A stretch of 64,000 nucleotides of DNA from Candidatus Accumulibacter affinis. GTDB lineage: Bacteria; Pseudomonadota; Gammaproteobacteria; Burkholderiales; Rhodocyclaceae. The notes beneath the pieces were generated by a model. It did not search any database. It saw only the letters and a list, made by a program, of their open reading frames with translations, and was not told the DNA's origin. Shown piece by piece: positions 47,469 through 55,750 of the stretch. The DNA lies in NCBI GenBank assembly GCA_016713625.1, contig JADJOT010000013.1, positions 62,001-126,000 on the forward strand, read 5' to 3'. Each line of letters opens with the position of its first letter. The stretch's first letter is position 1. A program made the position numbers and the translations under genes.

Positions 47469-50261
47469 TTAGCAAGCTCCCATGGTTTCCGTACGACTAC
47501 ACTCCTCCAGCAGGTAAGCGATGGAGCGGTAGGGGCGGCCGGTTTCGGCGGTGAGGCCGATTTCGCAGGTGCGGTTGGTGGAGACCCCCTCACAGCAATT
47601 CGTGGGCAGTGCCTCGTGCACCTTGCGCAGGGCGTGGACGTTGAGTTCCGGGACAACGAAGCCGCGGTCGCCGGCGAAGCCGCAGCAGGTAACGCCAGCG
47701 GGTTCGACGATTTCCTCGGCGCAGGCCGCCATCACGCGGCGTAGCTTGCTGTCCGAAGCCACGCGGCGGACGCTGCAATTGATATGCAGCGCAATGGGTC
47801 CCTGTTTGCGGGTAAGCATCAGGCGGGGCAGCAGCGCATCGTGCGCGAATTCATGGAAATCAAGCAGGGACAGGCGACCGGCGAGGTGCTTTTGCATGCG
47901 CACCGAGCAAGTGCTGGCATCCATGATCACCGGATAATAGCCACCGTGGCCATCGTCCGCTGCCTTGAGCAGCGCAGCGGTGACCGTATTGGCCATCTGC
48001 TCCGCCTCTTCGGCCATGCCCTTGCTGGCGAGCATCTGGCCGCAGCAGAGCTTGTCGAAGCCTTCCGGCAAACGCGGGTCGTAGCCAGCCCGCAGCAGCA
48101 GTTCGATGACGACTTCCGGCAGTGTCGCCTCGTCGGGAGTGTTGGCGCCAAAGATGCGACCGCCGCAAGCCGGGAAATAAACAACCGGATCGCCGGTGCC
48201 GGCATCTCTGCGTGGTTTTGGCACTTTGCCGGCCTGTGGCATGCCACGTTTCCAGGTGCCGCCGGAGAGGCGAGCGACGAGGCCTTCGCCAACCACGCTG
48301 GAGACGGCATGGCCGATGGACAGCCCTATCCGGGAGGCGGTCGCCACCTTGCCGAAATTGCCTGCGGTCCACTGCGCGACCTGGTGCGAGGGTGCCTTGT
48401 TCCCCAGCCCGCGGCCGCGCAGACGGCGCGTCAACTCCCCGGTGTCGATGCCGACCGGGCAGGCGGTGGAGCACAGGCCGCAGCCGGCGCAGGTGTCGAG
48501 GCCAAAGTAGGCAAAATCTCTGCCGACGTCGGCCGCCTCTTCGCCGGCGGCGGCGCGGCGCGACAGTTCGCGCCAGCTCACGATGCGCTGACGGGGTGAG
48601 AGGGTCAAGCGATGCGACGGGCACAAGGGCTCACAGAAGCCGCACTCGATGCAGCGGTCGATGATGTCTTCGGCGGCAGGCATTGGCTTGAGGTTTTTCA
48701 AGTGTGCCTGCGGGTCGTCGTTGATGATGACGCCGGGGTTCAGCAGGTTGTCCGGGTCGAAGAGCTTCTTGATTCGGCGCATCAGGTCGGTAGCCTGCCG
48801 GCCCCATTCCATCTCGACGAAGGGAGCCATGTTGCGGCCTGTGCCGTGCTCGGCCTTGAGCGAACCGTCGTACTTGTCGATGACCAGCTTGCAGACGTCG
48901 TCCATGAAGCGGGCGTAGCGCTCTACCTCCGCAGCGTCGGAGAAATCCTGGGTAAACACAAAATGCAGATTGCCTTCGAGCGCATGCCCGAAGATGATTC
49001 CTTCGCTGTAGCCATGCTCGCGTAGCAGCGCCTGCAGGTCGAGAGTGGCGGCGGCCAGGGATTCGATGGGGAAGGCCACGTCCTCGATGATGACCGTGGT
49101 GCCGGCTCGGCGCATCGCACCGACCGAAGGGAAGGTACCCTTGCGCACTTTCCAGTACATTTCACAGGTCGCGGGGTCGGTTGAAAACGTCGGTGTTTCG
49201 ACCGTGGCGATGCCGTCCAGCGCTGCGAGCGCTGCGTCAATGCGCTGCTGCAGGAGCACCGCGTTGTCCGCGCGTACTTCGATCAGCAGGGCAGCCGCAT
49301 CGTCGCCCAGCGTGCGAATGATGGCGGGCAATCCGGGCTTTTCTTCAACCGAGCGCAGGGCTGCGCGATCGAGCATTTCCACCGCCGACACCGGCTCCTG
49401 CTTGAGGCGGATGACGGCTTGGCAGGCGGTCTCGATGGTCGGGAAAAACACCAGCGTGCTCGCCTTGAAAGGGTCTTCGACGACGGTGCGGTAGGTGATG
49501 CGTGACATGAAGCCCAGCGTTCCCTCCGAGCCGATCAGCAGGTGCGCGAGAATGTCGATCGGGTCTTCGTAATCGATCAGCGCATTGAGGCTGTAGCCAG
49601 TGGTGTTCTTGATCTTGTACTTGTGGCGGATGCGCGCAGCCAGAGTCTCGTCGGCGCGCGTGGCGGCGCCCATGCTTGCCAGTTCCTCAACCAGGGCGGC
49701 ATGGCTCTGGCGGAAACTGGCGACGCTGAGCGGGTCCTCGGTGTCGAGTAACGTTCCGTCGGCGAATAGCACGCGCAGTCCGGCGAGGGTCCGGTAACTG
49801 TTCTGTGCCGTACCACAACACATGCCGGAGGCGTTGTTGGCAGCGATGCCGCCGATCTTGCAGGCGCTGATCGAGGCCGGGTCGGGGCCGATCTTGCGGC
49901 CATGCGGGGCGAGACGGTAATTGACCTCGCCGCCGATGATGCCGGGCCCGACACGCACGGTGGTGGCATCTGGCCCGATTTCACAGGTGGCGAAGCCTTC
50001 GCCGATGAGCACCAGGATACCGTCGGTCACCGCCTGTCCCGAAAGACTGGTACCGGCGGCGCGGAAGGTCAGATGAATACCCTGCTGTGCGGCCACCGTC
50101 AGCACGTACGCCACGTCGTCTTCGTTCTCGACGACGACCACAACCTGTGGGATCAGCCGGTAAAAGCTGGCATCGGTGCCCCAGGCCAGCAGACGCAGTT
50201 CGTCGGTAATGACGCTCGCGACAGGGAAATACGTGCGCAGGGCAGAAATCAGTGAGTTCAT
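47469..50261 (-). CDS. dld: FAD- and Fe-S-dependent D-lactate dehydrogenase
   Basis: The 930-residue enzyme couples an N-terminal FAD-binding oxidase (FRAAGTSLSGQAVTDGILV, ACKIGGIAANNASGMCCGT, LIGSEGTLGFMSRITY, IFGHALEGNLHFV) to a C-terminal iron-sulfur module. Two 4Fe-4S motifs are visible (CIECGFCEPLCPS and CAGCGLCSTACPVGI), followed by cysteine-rich electron-transfer repeats (CCGQM, CCGFAGDRG). This is the Dld-II type that passes electrons to quinone or cytochromes. GGAGGAGG precedes the ATG. Context with lldP and a FadR-type regulator supports D-lactate as substrate. Confidence 0.92.
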   Translation of the reverse strand: MNSLISALRTYFPVASVITDELRLLAWGTDASFYRLIPQVVVVVENEDDVAYVLTVAAQQGIHLTFRAAGTSLSGQAVTDGILVLIGEGFATCEIGPDATTVRVGPGIIGGEVNYRLAPHGRKIGPDPASISACKIGGIAANNASGMCCGTAQNSYRTLAGLRVLFADGTLLDTEDPLSVASFRQSHAALVEELASMGAATRADETLAARIRHKYKIKNTTGYSLNALIDYEDPIDILAHLLIGSEGTLGFMSRITYRTVVEDPFKASTLVFFPTIETACQAVIRLKQEPVSAVEMLDRAALRSVEEKPGLPAIIRTLGDDAAALLIEVRADNAVLLQQRIDAALAALDGIATVETPTFSTDPATCEMYWKVRKGTFPSVGAMRRAGTTVIIEDVAFPIESLAAATLDLQALLREHGYSEGIIFGHALEGNLHFVFTQDFSDAAEVERYARFMDDVCKLVIDKYDGSLKAEHGTGRNMAPFVEMEWGRQATDLMRRIKKLFDPDNLLNPGVIINDDPQAHLKNLKPMPAAEDIIDRCIECGFCEPLCPSHRLTLSPRQRIVSWRELSRRAAAGEEAADVGRDFAYFGLDTCAGCGLCSTACPVGIDTGELTRRLRGRGLGNKAPSHQVAQWTAGNFGKVATASRIGLSIGHAVSSVVGEGLVARLSGGTWKRGMPQAGKVPKPRRDAGTGDPVVYFPACGGRIFGANTPDEATLPEVVIELLLRAGYDPRLPEGFDKLCCGQMLASKGMAEEAEQMANTVTAALLKAADDGHGGYYPVIMDASTCSVRMQKHLAGRLSLLDFHEFAHDALLPRLMLTRKQGPIALHINCSVRRVASDSKLRRVMAACAEEIVEPAGVTCCGFAGDRGFVVPELNVHALRKVHEALPTNCCEGVSTNRTCEIGLTAETGRPYRSIAYLLEECSRTETMGAC

Positions 50262-50402
50262 TCTTCGCCTCCTCCTCCAGAGATCCGACGGCTGGTTGGG
50301 CCCCGTCCTGGCTGCGCCGGCGGGGTATTCATCTTATGGTAATACGTTGCACTTAGCGAAACCACTGGCGCGAAGAATAATCAGAGATAAAATTGAGCGG
50401 AA

Positions 50403-50419
50403 ATTGGTAGTACCAATTA
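50403..50419. promoter_or_regulatory. LldR/PdhR-type operator
   Basis: AATTGGT-AGT-ACCAATT is a perfect 17-bp palindrome that matches the known PdhR/LldR operator pattern ATTGGT-N3-ACCAAT. It lies in the divergent gap between dld and the regulator gene. It falls inside the spacer of a plausible plus-strand promoter (TTGAGC, 17 bases, ATTATT) and supplies the TTGGTA of a plausible minus-strand promoter. Repression of both directions, relieved by lactate, is inferred. Confidence 0.8.
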
Positions 50420-50467
50420 TTTTTTCAGCGCCAGGCAGGTTTGGGAGGAAGCTCCCGGAGGATGGCT

Positions 50468-51184
50468 ATGGCATCGCACAGCGTTGCGGAACAGACCCGA
50501 CGGGCACTTGAAGTGCACCTGTTGGATGGTTCCTGGCCGGTCGGCACGCGTTTACCGGCCGAACGGGTCCTGGCGGAAACGATGGGTGTTTCGCGGAACT
50601 CGGTGCGTGAAGCGATTTTTTGCCTGAAGGACCGTGGCCTGCTGTTCAGCAAGCATGGCAGCGGCGTTTTCGTCAGTGATCGCCTGCAAACGGCAATTTC
50701 GTCGCCGTGGCGGCAGCTGGTGGCCGAACATCCGGATTTGCGTTGGGATACGCTGGAGTTTCGCCGCGAACTGGAGGGGGCGACCGCGTATTACGCCGCG
50801 CTACGTGCTAACGCGAGCGATTTGGAAAAGATCGAAGGCATCGTCAAGCGCCTGACCGCAGCCTACGACACGGGCGAAAAGGAGGAAGAATACCGTGCTG
50901 ACGCCGACTTCCACGCGGCCATCGCCGAAGCCTCGCACAACAGCATGTTTCTTTACCTGCACTCAGGCATCGTACGCATGCTGCGCGAACACATCTGCCT
51001 CAATCTGATGGCCATGGAAGATCCGACCGGAGCCGTTACCGGACACCTTCGCCAGCAACATCTGGGCATCTGGGACGCCATCCGCGCGCAGCACCCGGAC
51101 GAGGCGAGGCAGGCAATGCTCGCCCACATCGACTTTACGTGGTCGGAACTGGCGCGGCGGGAAGAGCGAAGGGCCAGCCAGTAG
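50468..51184 (+). CDS. lldR: LldR-type FadR/GntR transcriptional regulator
   Basis: The 238-residue protein has an N-terminal winged helix (GTRLPAERVLAETMGVSRNS, then VREAIFCLKDRGLL, HGSGVFV) and a C-terminal FCD ligand domain (DADFHAAIAEASHN, LRQQHLGIWDAIRAQ, HIDFTWSEL). GGAGG lies six bases before the ATG at 50468; another ATG at 50462 is too close to it. It is divergent from dld-lldP, and a perfect LldR/PdhR-type palindrome lies between them, so it most likely controls lactate use and its own gene. The gene name is by context and operator. Confidence 0.85.
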   Translation: MASHSVAEQTRRALEVHLLDGSWPVGTRLPAERVLAETMGVSRNSVREAIFCLKDRGLLFSKHGSGVFVSDRLQTAISSPWRQLVAEHPDLRWDTLEFRRELEGATAYYAALRANASDLEKIEGIVKRLTAAYDTGEKEEEYRADADFHAAIAEASHNSMFLYLHSGIVRMLREHICLNLMAMEDPTGAVTGHLRQQHLGIWDAIRAQHPDEARQAMLAHIDFTWSELARREERRASQ

Positions 51185-51662
51185 GCAGCCCCCGCTATTG
51201 GATCAAGGAAGGTTGATGAAGGTGGCCGGGTAGGCGGCCGGGTTGGTGACCGTGCTCTGCGCTGGCTCGCCAAGGCCGGCGAAAAGCTGTTGCAAGCCTC
51301 GCCACGCGGCAAGAATGACCGAGCCGGGGGCGTCGTATGATTTCTGCTCGCTGTTAGCGTCAGCTACGGTAAGGATATCGGGATGGTTCATGGCGTCGCT
51401 TCCTTGCGCTTGAAATTGCCCTTCGTGAGGGAATGTCGCCACCATATAGAGCAGCTTGCCGCGCGGCAAACGATCGATTCTCATGCGATGCCCAAGAAAA
51501 ACTCATCCATCCCTCAGCGGCCTCCCACCCGCGTCAAATGGCCAATCCCGCATACTCGCCTGCTAGCTGCGGGTCGTCGAAGCTGGCTGCCGGTGTTCGG
51601 TACTGCCGCCGGCCGTACCCGGAATGCTCGCGCAGGAACTGTGGAGGTTTGCCGCGCGACAC
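51185..51662. other. 478-bp gap between lldR and glgC
   Basis: Both flanking genes end here (convergent). A weak short reading frame (51203-51391, minus) is the only coding candidate. The stretch 51392-51662 shows no gene, RNA or clear terminator. Confidence 0.5.
51203..51391 (-). CDS. Possible small protein, unrecognised
   Basis: A 62-codon frame begins MNHPDILTVADANSEQKSYD with GGAAG about ten bases upstream and ends AAYPATFINLP. It is polar at the N-terminus with a mildly hydrophobic middle (VILAAWRGLQQLFAGL). I recognise no family. It could be extended to 51484 in frame. It may be a real small gene or a chance frame in high-GC DNA. Confidence 0.3.
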   Translation of the reverse strand: MNHPDILTVADANSEQKSYDAPGSVILAAWRGLQQLFAGLGEPAQSTVTNPAAYPATFINLP

Positions 51663-52907
51663 TTACAGATAGCGAAACACCACCCCATCAGCCCGCGTGT
51701 CGGTGCCTTGGCCTCTGGGCACCACTACGATGCCCGAATCGGTGACCGGAAAGCGTTGGCGGTCAGCGTCCGTATCGTAACCGATGCGGTCACCCGCCTC
51801 GATTGTGTTGTAACGGTCAACGATAACGCGCTTGAGCCGCACTCCTCTGCGCAGAACTGCGTAATCCATGACGATGCACTCATCAAGTTCGACATCCTCC
51901 TCGATAAGCACTTCGCTGCGAACGATCGAATTGCGGACTCGAGCACCCTGGATCAGCCCGCCGGAACTGATGATGCTGTTGTCGATCTCGGCGTGGATGA
52001 ACTTCGGCGACGGGCCTTGATAGTTGCTGGAGCCGATCCGCCACTTCGGATTGAACATGTCAAACTTCGGTTGGCTACCTAGGAGGTCCTGGTGGGCGGA
52101 GAAATAGGCATCGATCGTTCCAACGTCGCGCCAGTACGCCGGTTCCTCATAGTCGCGTACGCCCGGGATTCGGTTGCCACAGAAATCGTACGCAAACACC
52201 CGCTGAGTCTGGATGAGCCGTGGCAGGAGGTCCTTGCCGAAATCCTTCTCGCCCCGCCGGTGACTCTCGCGCAGCGCTTTGACCAGGACATCGGTACTGA
52301 AAATGTAGTTCCCCATCGAGGCGTAGGCGCGTGTTGGATCGTGCGCCATCGGCGCCGGGTCGACGGGCTTCTCGCGGAAACCGCGGATCACCCCGTCGGC
52401 AGCGGCGTCGATGATGCCGAATGCCGAGGCCATAGCGATCGGCACCGGCAGCGCCGCGACGGTCACGTCGGCGCTGCGACTCAAGTGAAAGGCGACCATC
52501 TGGCGAATATCCATTCGGTAGATGTGGTCGGCACCAAACACCACCACGAGGTCCGGTGCCTGCCTCTCGATGAGCCGCAGGTTCTGATAGACGGCATCGG
52601 CAGTCCCCTGGAACCACTCGGGGCCTTCGCGCATCTGCGGCGGAACCACGGTGATGAACTGCTCGGGAAAGATTGGCGCCAGGCCCCAGGAACGTCGGAT
52701 GTGCTCAATCAGCGACTGCGACTTGTACTGGACCAGGAGATAAATGGCGACGATCTTCGAATTGACCAGGTTGGAGAGCACGAAGTCGACGATGCGGAAG
52801 CGGCCGCCAAAGGGAACCGAGGGCTTGGATCGATGGCCGGTAAGTGGATGCAGACGGGAGCCTTCGCCACCTGCAAGGACTACGGCCAGAATATTCGGCG
52901 TATCCAA
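51663..52907 (-). CDS. glgC: Glucose-1-phosphate adenylyltransferase
   Basis: GlgC makes ADP-glucose, the committed step of bacterial glycogen synthesis. The 414-residue protein shows the nucleotide-binding loop VLAGGEGSRLHPLT, the regulatory/substrate segment RSKPSVPFGGRFRIVDFVLS, GADHIYRMD and GFREKPVDP, and a C-terminal left-handed beta-helix domain. The start is a TTG at 52907 with GAGGAA upstream, matching the family's MDTP start. It stands alone, 8 kb from glk-glgP-glgB-glgX, and no glycogen synthase gene is in the window. Confidence 0.96.
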   Translation of the reverse strand: MDTPNILAVVLAGGEGSRLHPLTGHRSKPSVPFGGRFRIVDFVLSNLVNSKIVAIYLLVQYKSQSLIEHIRRSWGLAPIFPEQFITVVPPQMREGPEWFQGTADAVYQNLRLIERQAPDLVVVFGADHIYRMDIRQMVAFHLSRSADVTVAALPVPIAMASAFGIIDAAADGVIRGFREKPVDPAPMAHDPTRAYASMGNYIFSTDVLVKALRESHRRGEKDFGKDLLPRLIQTQRVFAYDFCGNRIPGVRDYEEPAYWRDVGTIDAYFSAHQDLLGSQPKFDMFNPKWRIGSSNYQGPSPKFIHAEIDNSIISSGGLIQGARVRNSIVRSEVLIEEDVELDECIVMDYAVLRRGVRLKRVIVDRYNTIEAGDRIGYDTDADRQRFPVTDSGIVVVPRGQGTDTRADGVVFRYL

Positions 52908-53237
52908 TGTTTCCTCTACTCGATCTGATCCGGAAAAAGACCTGAGTCCGTGCCCTTATCCCGGATGATGGAAGAAGTTCGTGCTGCTTACACGACAGGC
53001 CACCCTCCCGCAAGCGAGCGAGTGGAGGTTCGCCACTTGCTGAAGCCACGTCCAGTTTAGCACATGCTTACGGGCGTGCAGTACGCACGTGGCGTCATCG
53101 CGCGCGGCGTGAACCCGCTGTGCATCGTGAATCCGGCGGGGTTGATCGGATAGGGACTCTCCATCACCTTTGCTCCCGGCAGCTATTCTGGAACCTGCGC
53201 CGAGAGCAGGACGAGGGGGCGCACACGGTCGCGGCCA
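52908..53237. other. 330-bp gap between glgC and the thioredoxin-like gene
   Basis: No gene is evident. It should contain the glgC promoter on the minus strand; TAAACT near 53060 is a possible -10 but has no convincing -35. Confidence 0.5.
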
Positions 53238-53714
53238 TCAGGCTCGCGCAGGGCCTGCGGAACTGGCAGAGTCCGAATGCTCGCAGAGACTTCGCAGCTG
53301 ATCGCGGTCGACTCGCCACAGGTCTGGCGTTTCCTGCCAGCAGCGCCGCTCCGCACTGGACATTGCGTAGTGCTGGCTTTCTTCGGCGCTTTGCTGCAGG
53401 AAGGCACCGAGGGTACGTCGCAGATGGCTCGGAACGGGTGGCATGCTGCCGTAGAAGAGCACCCATTTCTTACGCTTGATGATCAGAGTCGGGAAGTTCT
53501 CGACCTCGAGATCGCCGAGTTCCTCGGCGTGCACCTCGATATCGAGCCAGTAGAATCCGGCCGCCGGGAACTGAGCGGCCAATTCCTCGAAGCCGCTTCG
53601 GTATTCCCGGCAAACACCGCACCATTCGGCACATAGACAGACGACCAGAAACTCTCCGACGATGGCAGAGGGCCACGCCGGCGCCGGGGATTGCTGGTGC
53701 GGAGTCAGGTCCAT
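53238..53714 (-). CDS. Thioredoxin-like protein
   Basis: This 158-residue protein has a thioredoxin fold with the active-site motif WCGVC (CLCAEWCGVCREYRSGFEEL). The conserved proline segment is VENFPTLIIKR. There is no signal peptide, so it is probably cytoplasmic. The C-terminal 50 residues are polar and outside the fold. The CGVC motif differs from the CGPC of classical thioredoxin, which alters redox potential. It starts 73 bases after the response regulator gene on the same strand and may be co-transcribed with it. Confidence 0.82.
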   Translation of the reverse strand: MDLTPHQQSPAPAWPSAIVGEFLVVCLCAEWCGVCREYRSGFEELAAQFPAAGFYWLDIEVHAEELGDLEVENFPTLIIKRKKWVLFYGSMPPVPSHLRRTLGAFLQQSAEESQHYAMSSAERRCWQETPDLWRVDRDQLRSLCEHSDSASSAGPARA

Positions 53715-53787
53715 GACACGGCTGCCCGGGTAGCCGCGATGGTGGATCCCCTCGGACACCATCCAGGTCGCTGCTGTCCGTCAGTCA

Positions 53788-55206
53788 TCAAGCACCAGCC
53801 TGTCCACGCATGAGTTGCTGAATGTGCCCGATGAGTTGCTCTTCGGGATAAGGCTTGCCGAGTACCACGTTGACTCCGGCGGCAACCGCTTCCGCACGCA
53901 ATTGCTCACTGTCGGAAGTGACCATGATGATCGGGACGTTTGCGGTGTGCGGGTTGCCGCGTACCTGACGCGCCAGATCCAGTCCATTCATGCCCGGCAT
54001 GTCCACGTCGGTAACCAGCAGGTCGGGCGCCGAACTCTCGATTTGCCGCGCCGCATCCAGGCCGTCTTCGGCCGTTACCACCTGATACCGGTGCGCGGCA
54101 AGGAGTCGGCCGGTCTTCACTCGTACGACCTTTGAATCGTCGGCCACCATTACCACGGTCTGCTCCACGGTCTTGGCCGGCAACGCCAGCTTTCGCGTAA
54201 CTTCGGCGAGTGCTCGACGCTGGGCTTCCTCGGCAGCCTGGCGTGCGGTCTCCCGCTCGATCGCTGCTTCAACGGCCTGGCGTTCGTCCTCCTCCTGACG
54301 AAGAGCTTCCTCCACCACCAGGCGGTCAGCCTCGCGCCGTGCGGCTTCCGCAGCGGCCTTGCGTTCAGCTTCGCGATGAGCGGCCTCCTCGGCTTCCTTG
54401 CGATCCGCTTCGCGACGAGCGGCTACCTCGGCCGCCTGGCGCTCCGTTTCCCGACGAGCGGCGACTTCAGCTGCCTGGCGCTCTGCTGCCCGACGAGCGG
54501 CGACCTCGGCTGCCTGGCGCTCCGCTTCCCGACGAGCGGCGACCTCGGCTGCCTGGCGCTCTGCTGCCCGACGAGCGGCGACTTCGGCTGCCTGATGCTC
54601 GGCTTCACGACGAGCGGCTACCTCGACCGCCCGGCGCTCCGCTTCCGCGCGTGCCGCTTCTTCGGCGGTCTTGCGCTCGGCTTCGCGACGAGCGGCGGCC
54701 TCGGCCCCTTGGCGCTCCGCTTCACGACGAGCGGCGACTTCGGCTGCCTGATGTTCGGCTTCACGACGAGCGGCTACCTCGACCGCCCGGCGCTCCGCTT
54801 CCGCACGTGCCGCTTCTTCGGCGGTCTTGCGCTCGGCTTCGCGACGAGCGGCGGCCTCGGCCGTCTGACGTTCGGCTTCGCGGCGAGCGGCTAGCTCAGC
54901 CGCCTGGCGCTCCGCTTCACGATGCGCGGCTGCCTCGGCCGCCTTACGTTCGGCTTCGTGACGAGCGGCTTCCTCGGCGTTCTTGCGCTCCGCTTCACGA
55001 TGCGCAGCGTCCTCGGCGGCTTGGCGTTCAGCTTCGCGGCGCGCGGCGACCTCGGCGGCCTGACGGGTGGCCTCGGCGAGAAGCCGCTCACTCGTGTCTC
55101 GATCCTGCCGTTTGGCGGTCGATCGGCGAAGTTTGAAGAAATGCCGCGCCAGGATAGCCGCCAGCACACCCGCTGCGATCAACAACAAAATCTCAATGAT
55201 TGACAT
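53788..55206 (-). CDS. Membrane-anchored long-helix response regulator (CheY-like receiver)
   Basis: This 472-residue protein has an unusual layout. One N-terminal transmembrane helix (EILLLIAAGVLAAILARHFF) is followed by about 19 tandem 13-residue repeats of the form AAEVAARREAERQ (residues 50-296) and a few degenerate ones to about 336. The repeats are rich in Ala, Glu and Arg and should form a very long charged helix or coiled coil. The C-terminal CheY-like receiver is intact: acidic pair Asp356-Asp357, phospho-acceptor Asp400 (LLVTDVDMPGMNG), Thr430 and Lys451 (LGKPY). No output domain or partner kinase is seen. AGGA precedes the ATG. TolA has a similar repeat style but no receiver. Confidence 0.85.
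   Translation of the reverse strand: MSIIEILLLIAAGVLAAILARHFFKLRRSTAKRQDRDTSERLLAEATRQAAEVAARREAERQAAEDAAHREAERKNAEEAARHEAERKAAEAAAHREAERQAAELAARREAERQTAEAAARREAERKTAEEAARAEAERRAVEVAARREAEHQAAEVAARREAERQGAEAAARREAERKTAEEAARAEAERRAVEVAARREAEHQAAEVAARRAAERQAAEVAARREAERQAAEVAARRAAERQAAEVAARRETERQAAEVAARREADRKEAEEAAHREAERKAAAEAARREADRLVVEEALRQEEDERQAVEAAIERETARQAAEEAQRRALAEVTRKLALPAKTVEQTVVMVADDSKVVRVKTGRLLAAHRYQVVTAEDGLDAARQIESSAPDLLVTDVDMPGMNGLDLARQVRGNPHTANVPIIMVTSDSEQLRAEAVAAGVNVVLGKPYPEEQLIGHIQQLMRGQAGA
54319..55059. repeat. 39-bp tandem coding repeats (13-residue helical unit)
   Basis: About 19 units of 39 bp encode the AAEVAARREAERQ-type helix of the response regulator. Units differ mostly by single substitutions, and higher-order periods of 78 and 156 bp are visible. 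Confidence 0.9.
54580..54891. repeat. Recent 156-bp tandem duplication within the repeat region
   Basis: The segments beginning at 54580 and 54736 are offset by exactly 156 bases (four 39-bp units). They differ at only two positions over the first 127 bases, then diverge more. This points to a recent in-frame expansion. Confidence 0.85.
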
Positions 55207-55750
55207 GGAAGGTCCTTCGCTCTGACGATCAGTTATCACCCTCGGAACCTGCCGAAGCAAACCCGGCCTCTGTCCCAACCATTGGCCGATGCAGCAGCCC
55301 AACTCGTAGCCACATGATAAAACGAATAACCAGGCGATTGGGTGATCGCTTCGTCGCGATGCTGCCCTGGCGTCGGTGCAAATAACGATCGAACAGCGAC
55401 GGGCTGCCCGTCCGGGCCGGGCCACGACCGTCCGTCTGGAGAGCATGGTCCAGCCACCCACGCCCCCAACCAACAGGTCCTTGCGCAGGCCGACAAGGTC
55501 GCCGGCTCGACGCTCGCAGCCCGCCAGCCGGGTTTGCCAAGAAAGGGAGGAAAGCGTTCTCGGTCGACAAGCTCGCATAGCGGTCAGGCGCGGAAACTGA
55601 GAGAATCCGCCTTCGGGAACGCTGCGGGCCAATCGGAAGAGTCCAGATTGGCCCGCAGCGACACCACGGAACATCAGGATTCGCAGCGACTCCTGAACAA
55701 CATGCTGTTCGCTGGCCCGGCAGACGGGTGCGGCGACAGAGGAGGCAGGA
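55207..55750. other. 544-bp leader region before ribBA
   Basis: No convincing gene lies here. It is the divergent gap between the response regulator and ribBA. I looked for an FMN riboswitch and did not see its conserved segments. A 15-bp perfect hairpin lies at 55620-55660 and a compact palindrome (GACGGGC-T-GCCCGTC) at 55398-55412. Confidence 0.6.
55620..55660. other. Perfect 15-bp hairpin upstream of ribBA
   Basis: CGCTGCGGGCCAATC and GATTGGCCCGCAGCG are exact complements around an 11-nt loop. No T-run follows on either strand, so it is not a standard intrinsic terminator. It lies about 90 bases before the ribBA ATG and could be a leader RNA structure or a regulator site. Confidence 0.6.

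Noticed and set aside
54319..55059. Regular repeats that might suggest a CRISPR array
   Set aside because: The units are contiguous 39-mers without unique spacers and are translated in frame.
54210..55136. Open frames on the plus strand opposite the repeat region, some encoding hydrophobic or Pro/Arg-rich repeats
   Set aside because: They arise because 39 is a multiple of three, so all frames through the repeats stay open. Only the minus-strand frame joins a transmembrane start to a complete receiver domain.
55207..55750. FMN riboswitch before ribBA
   Set aside because: The conserved FMN-element segments were not found on inspection; a model search would be decisive.
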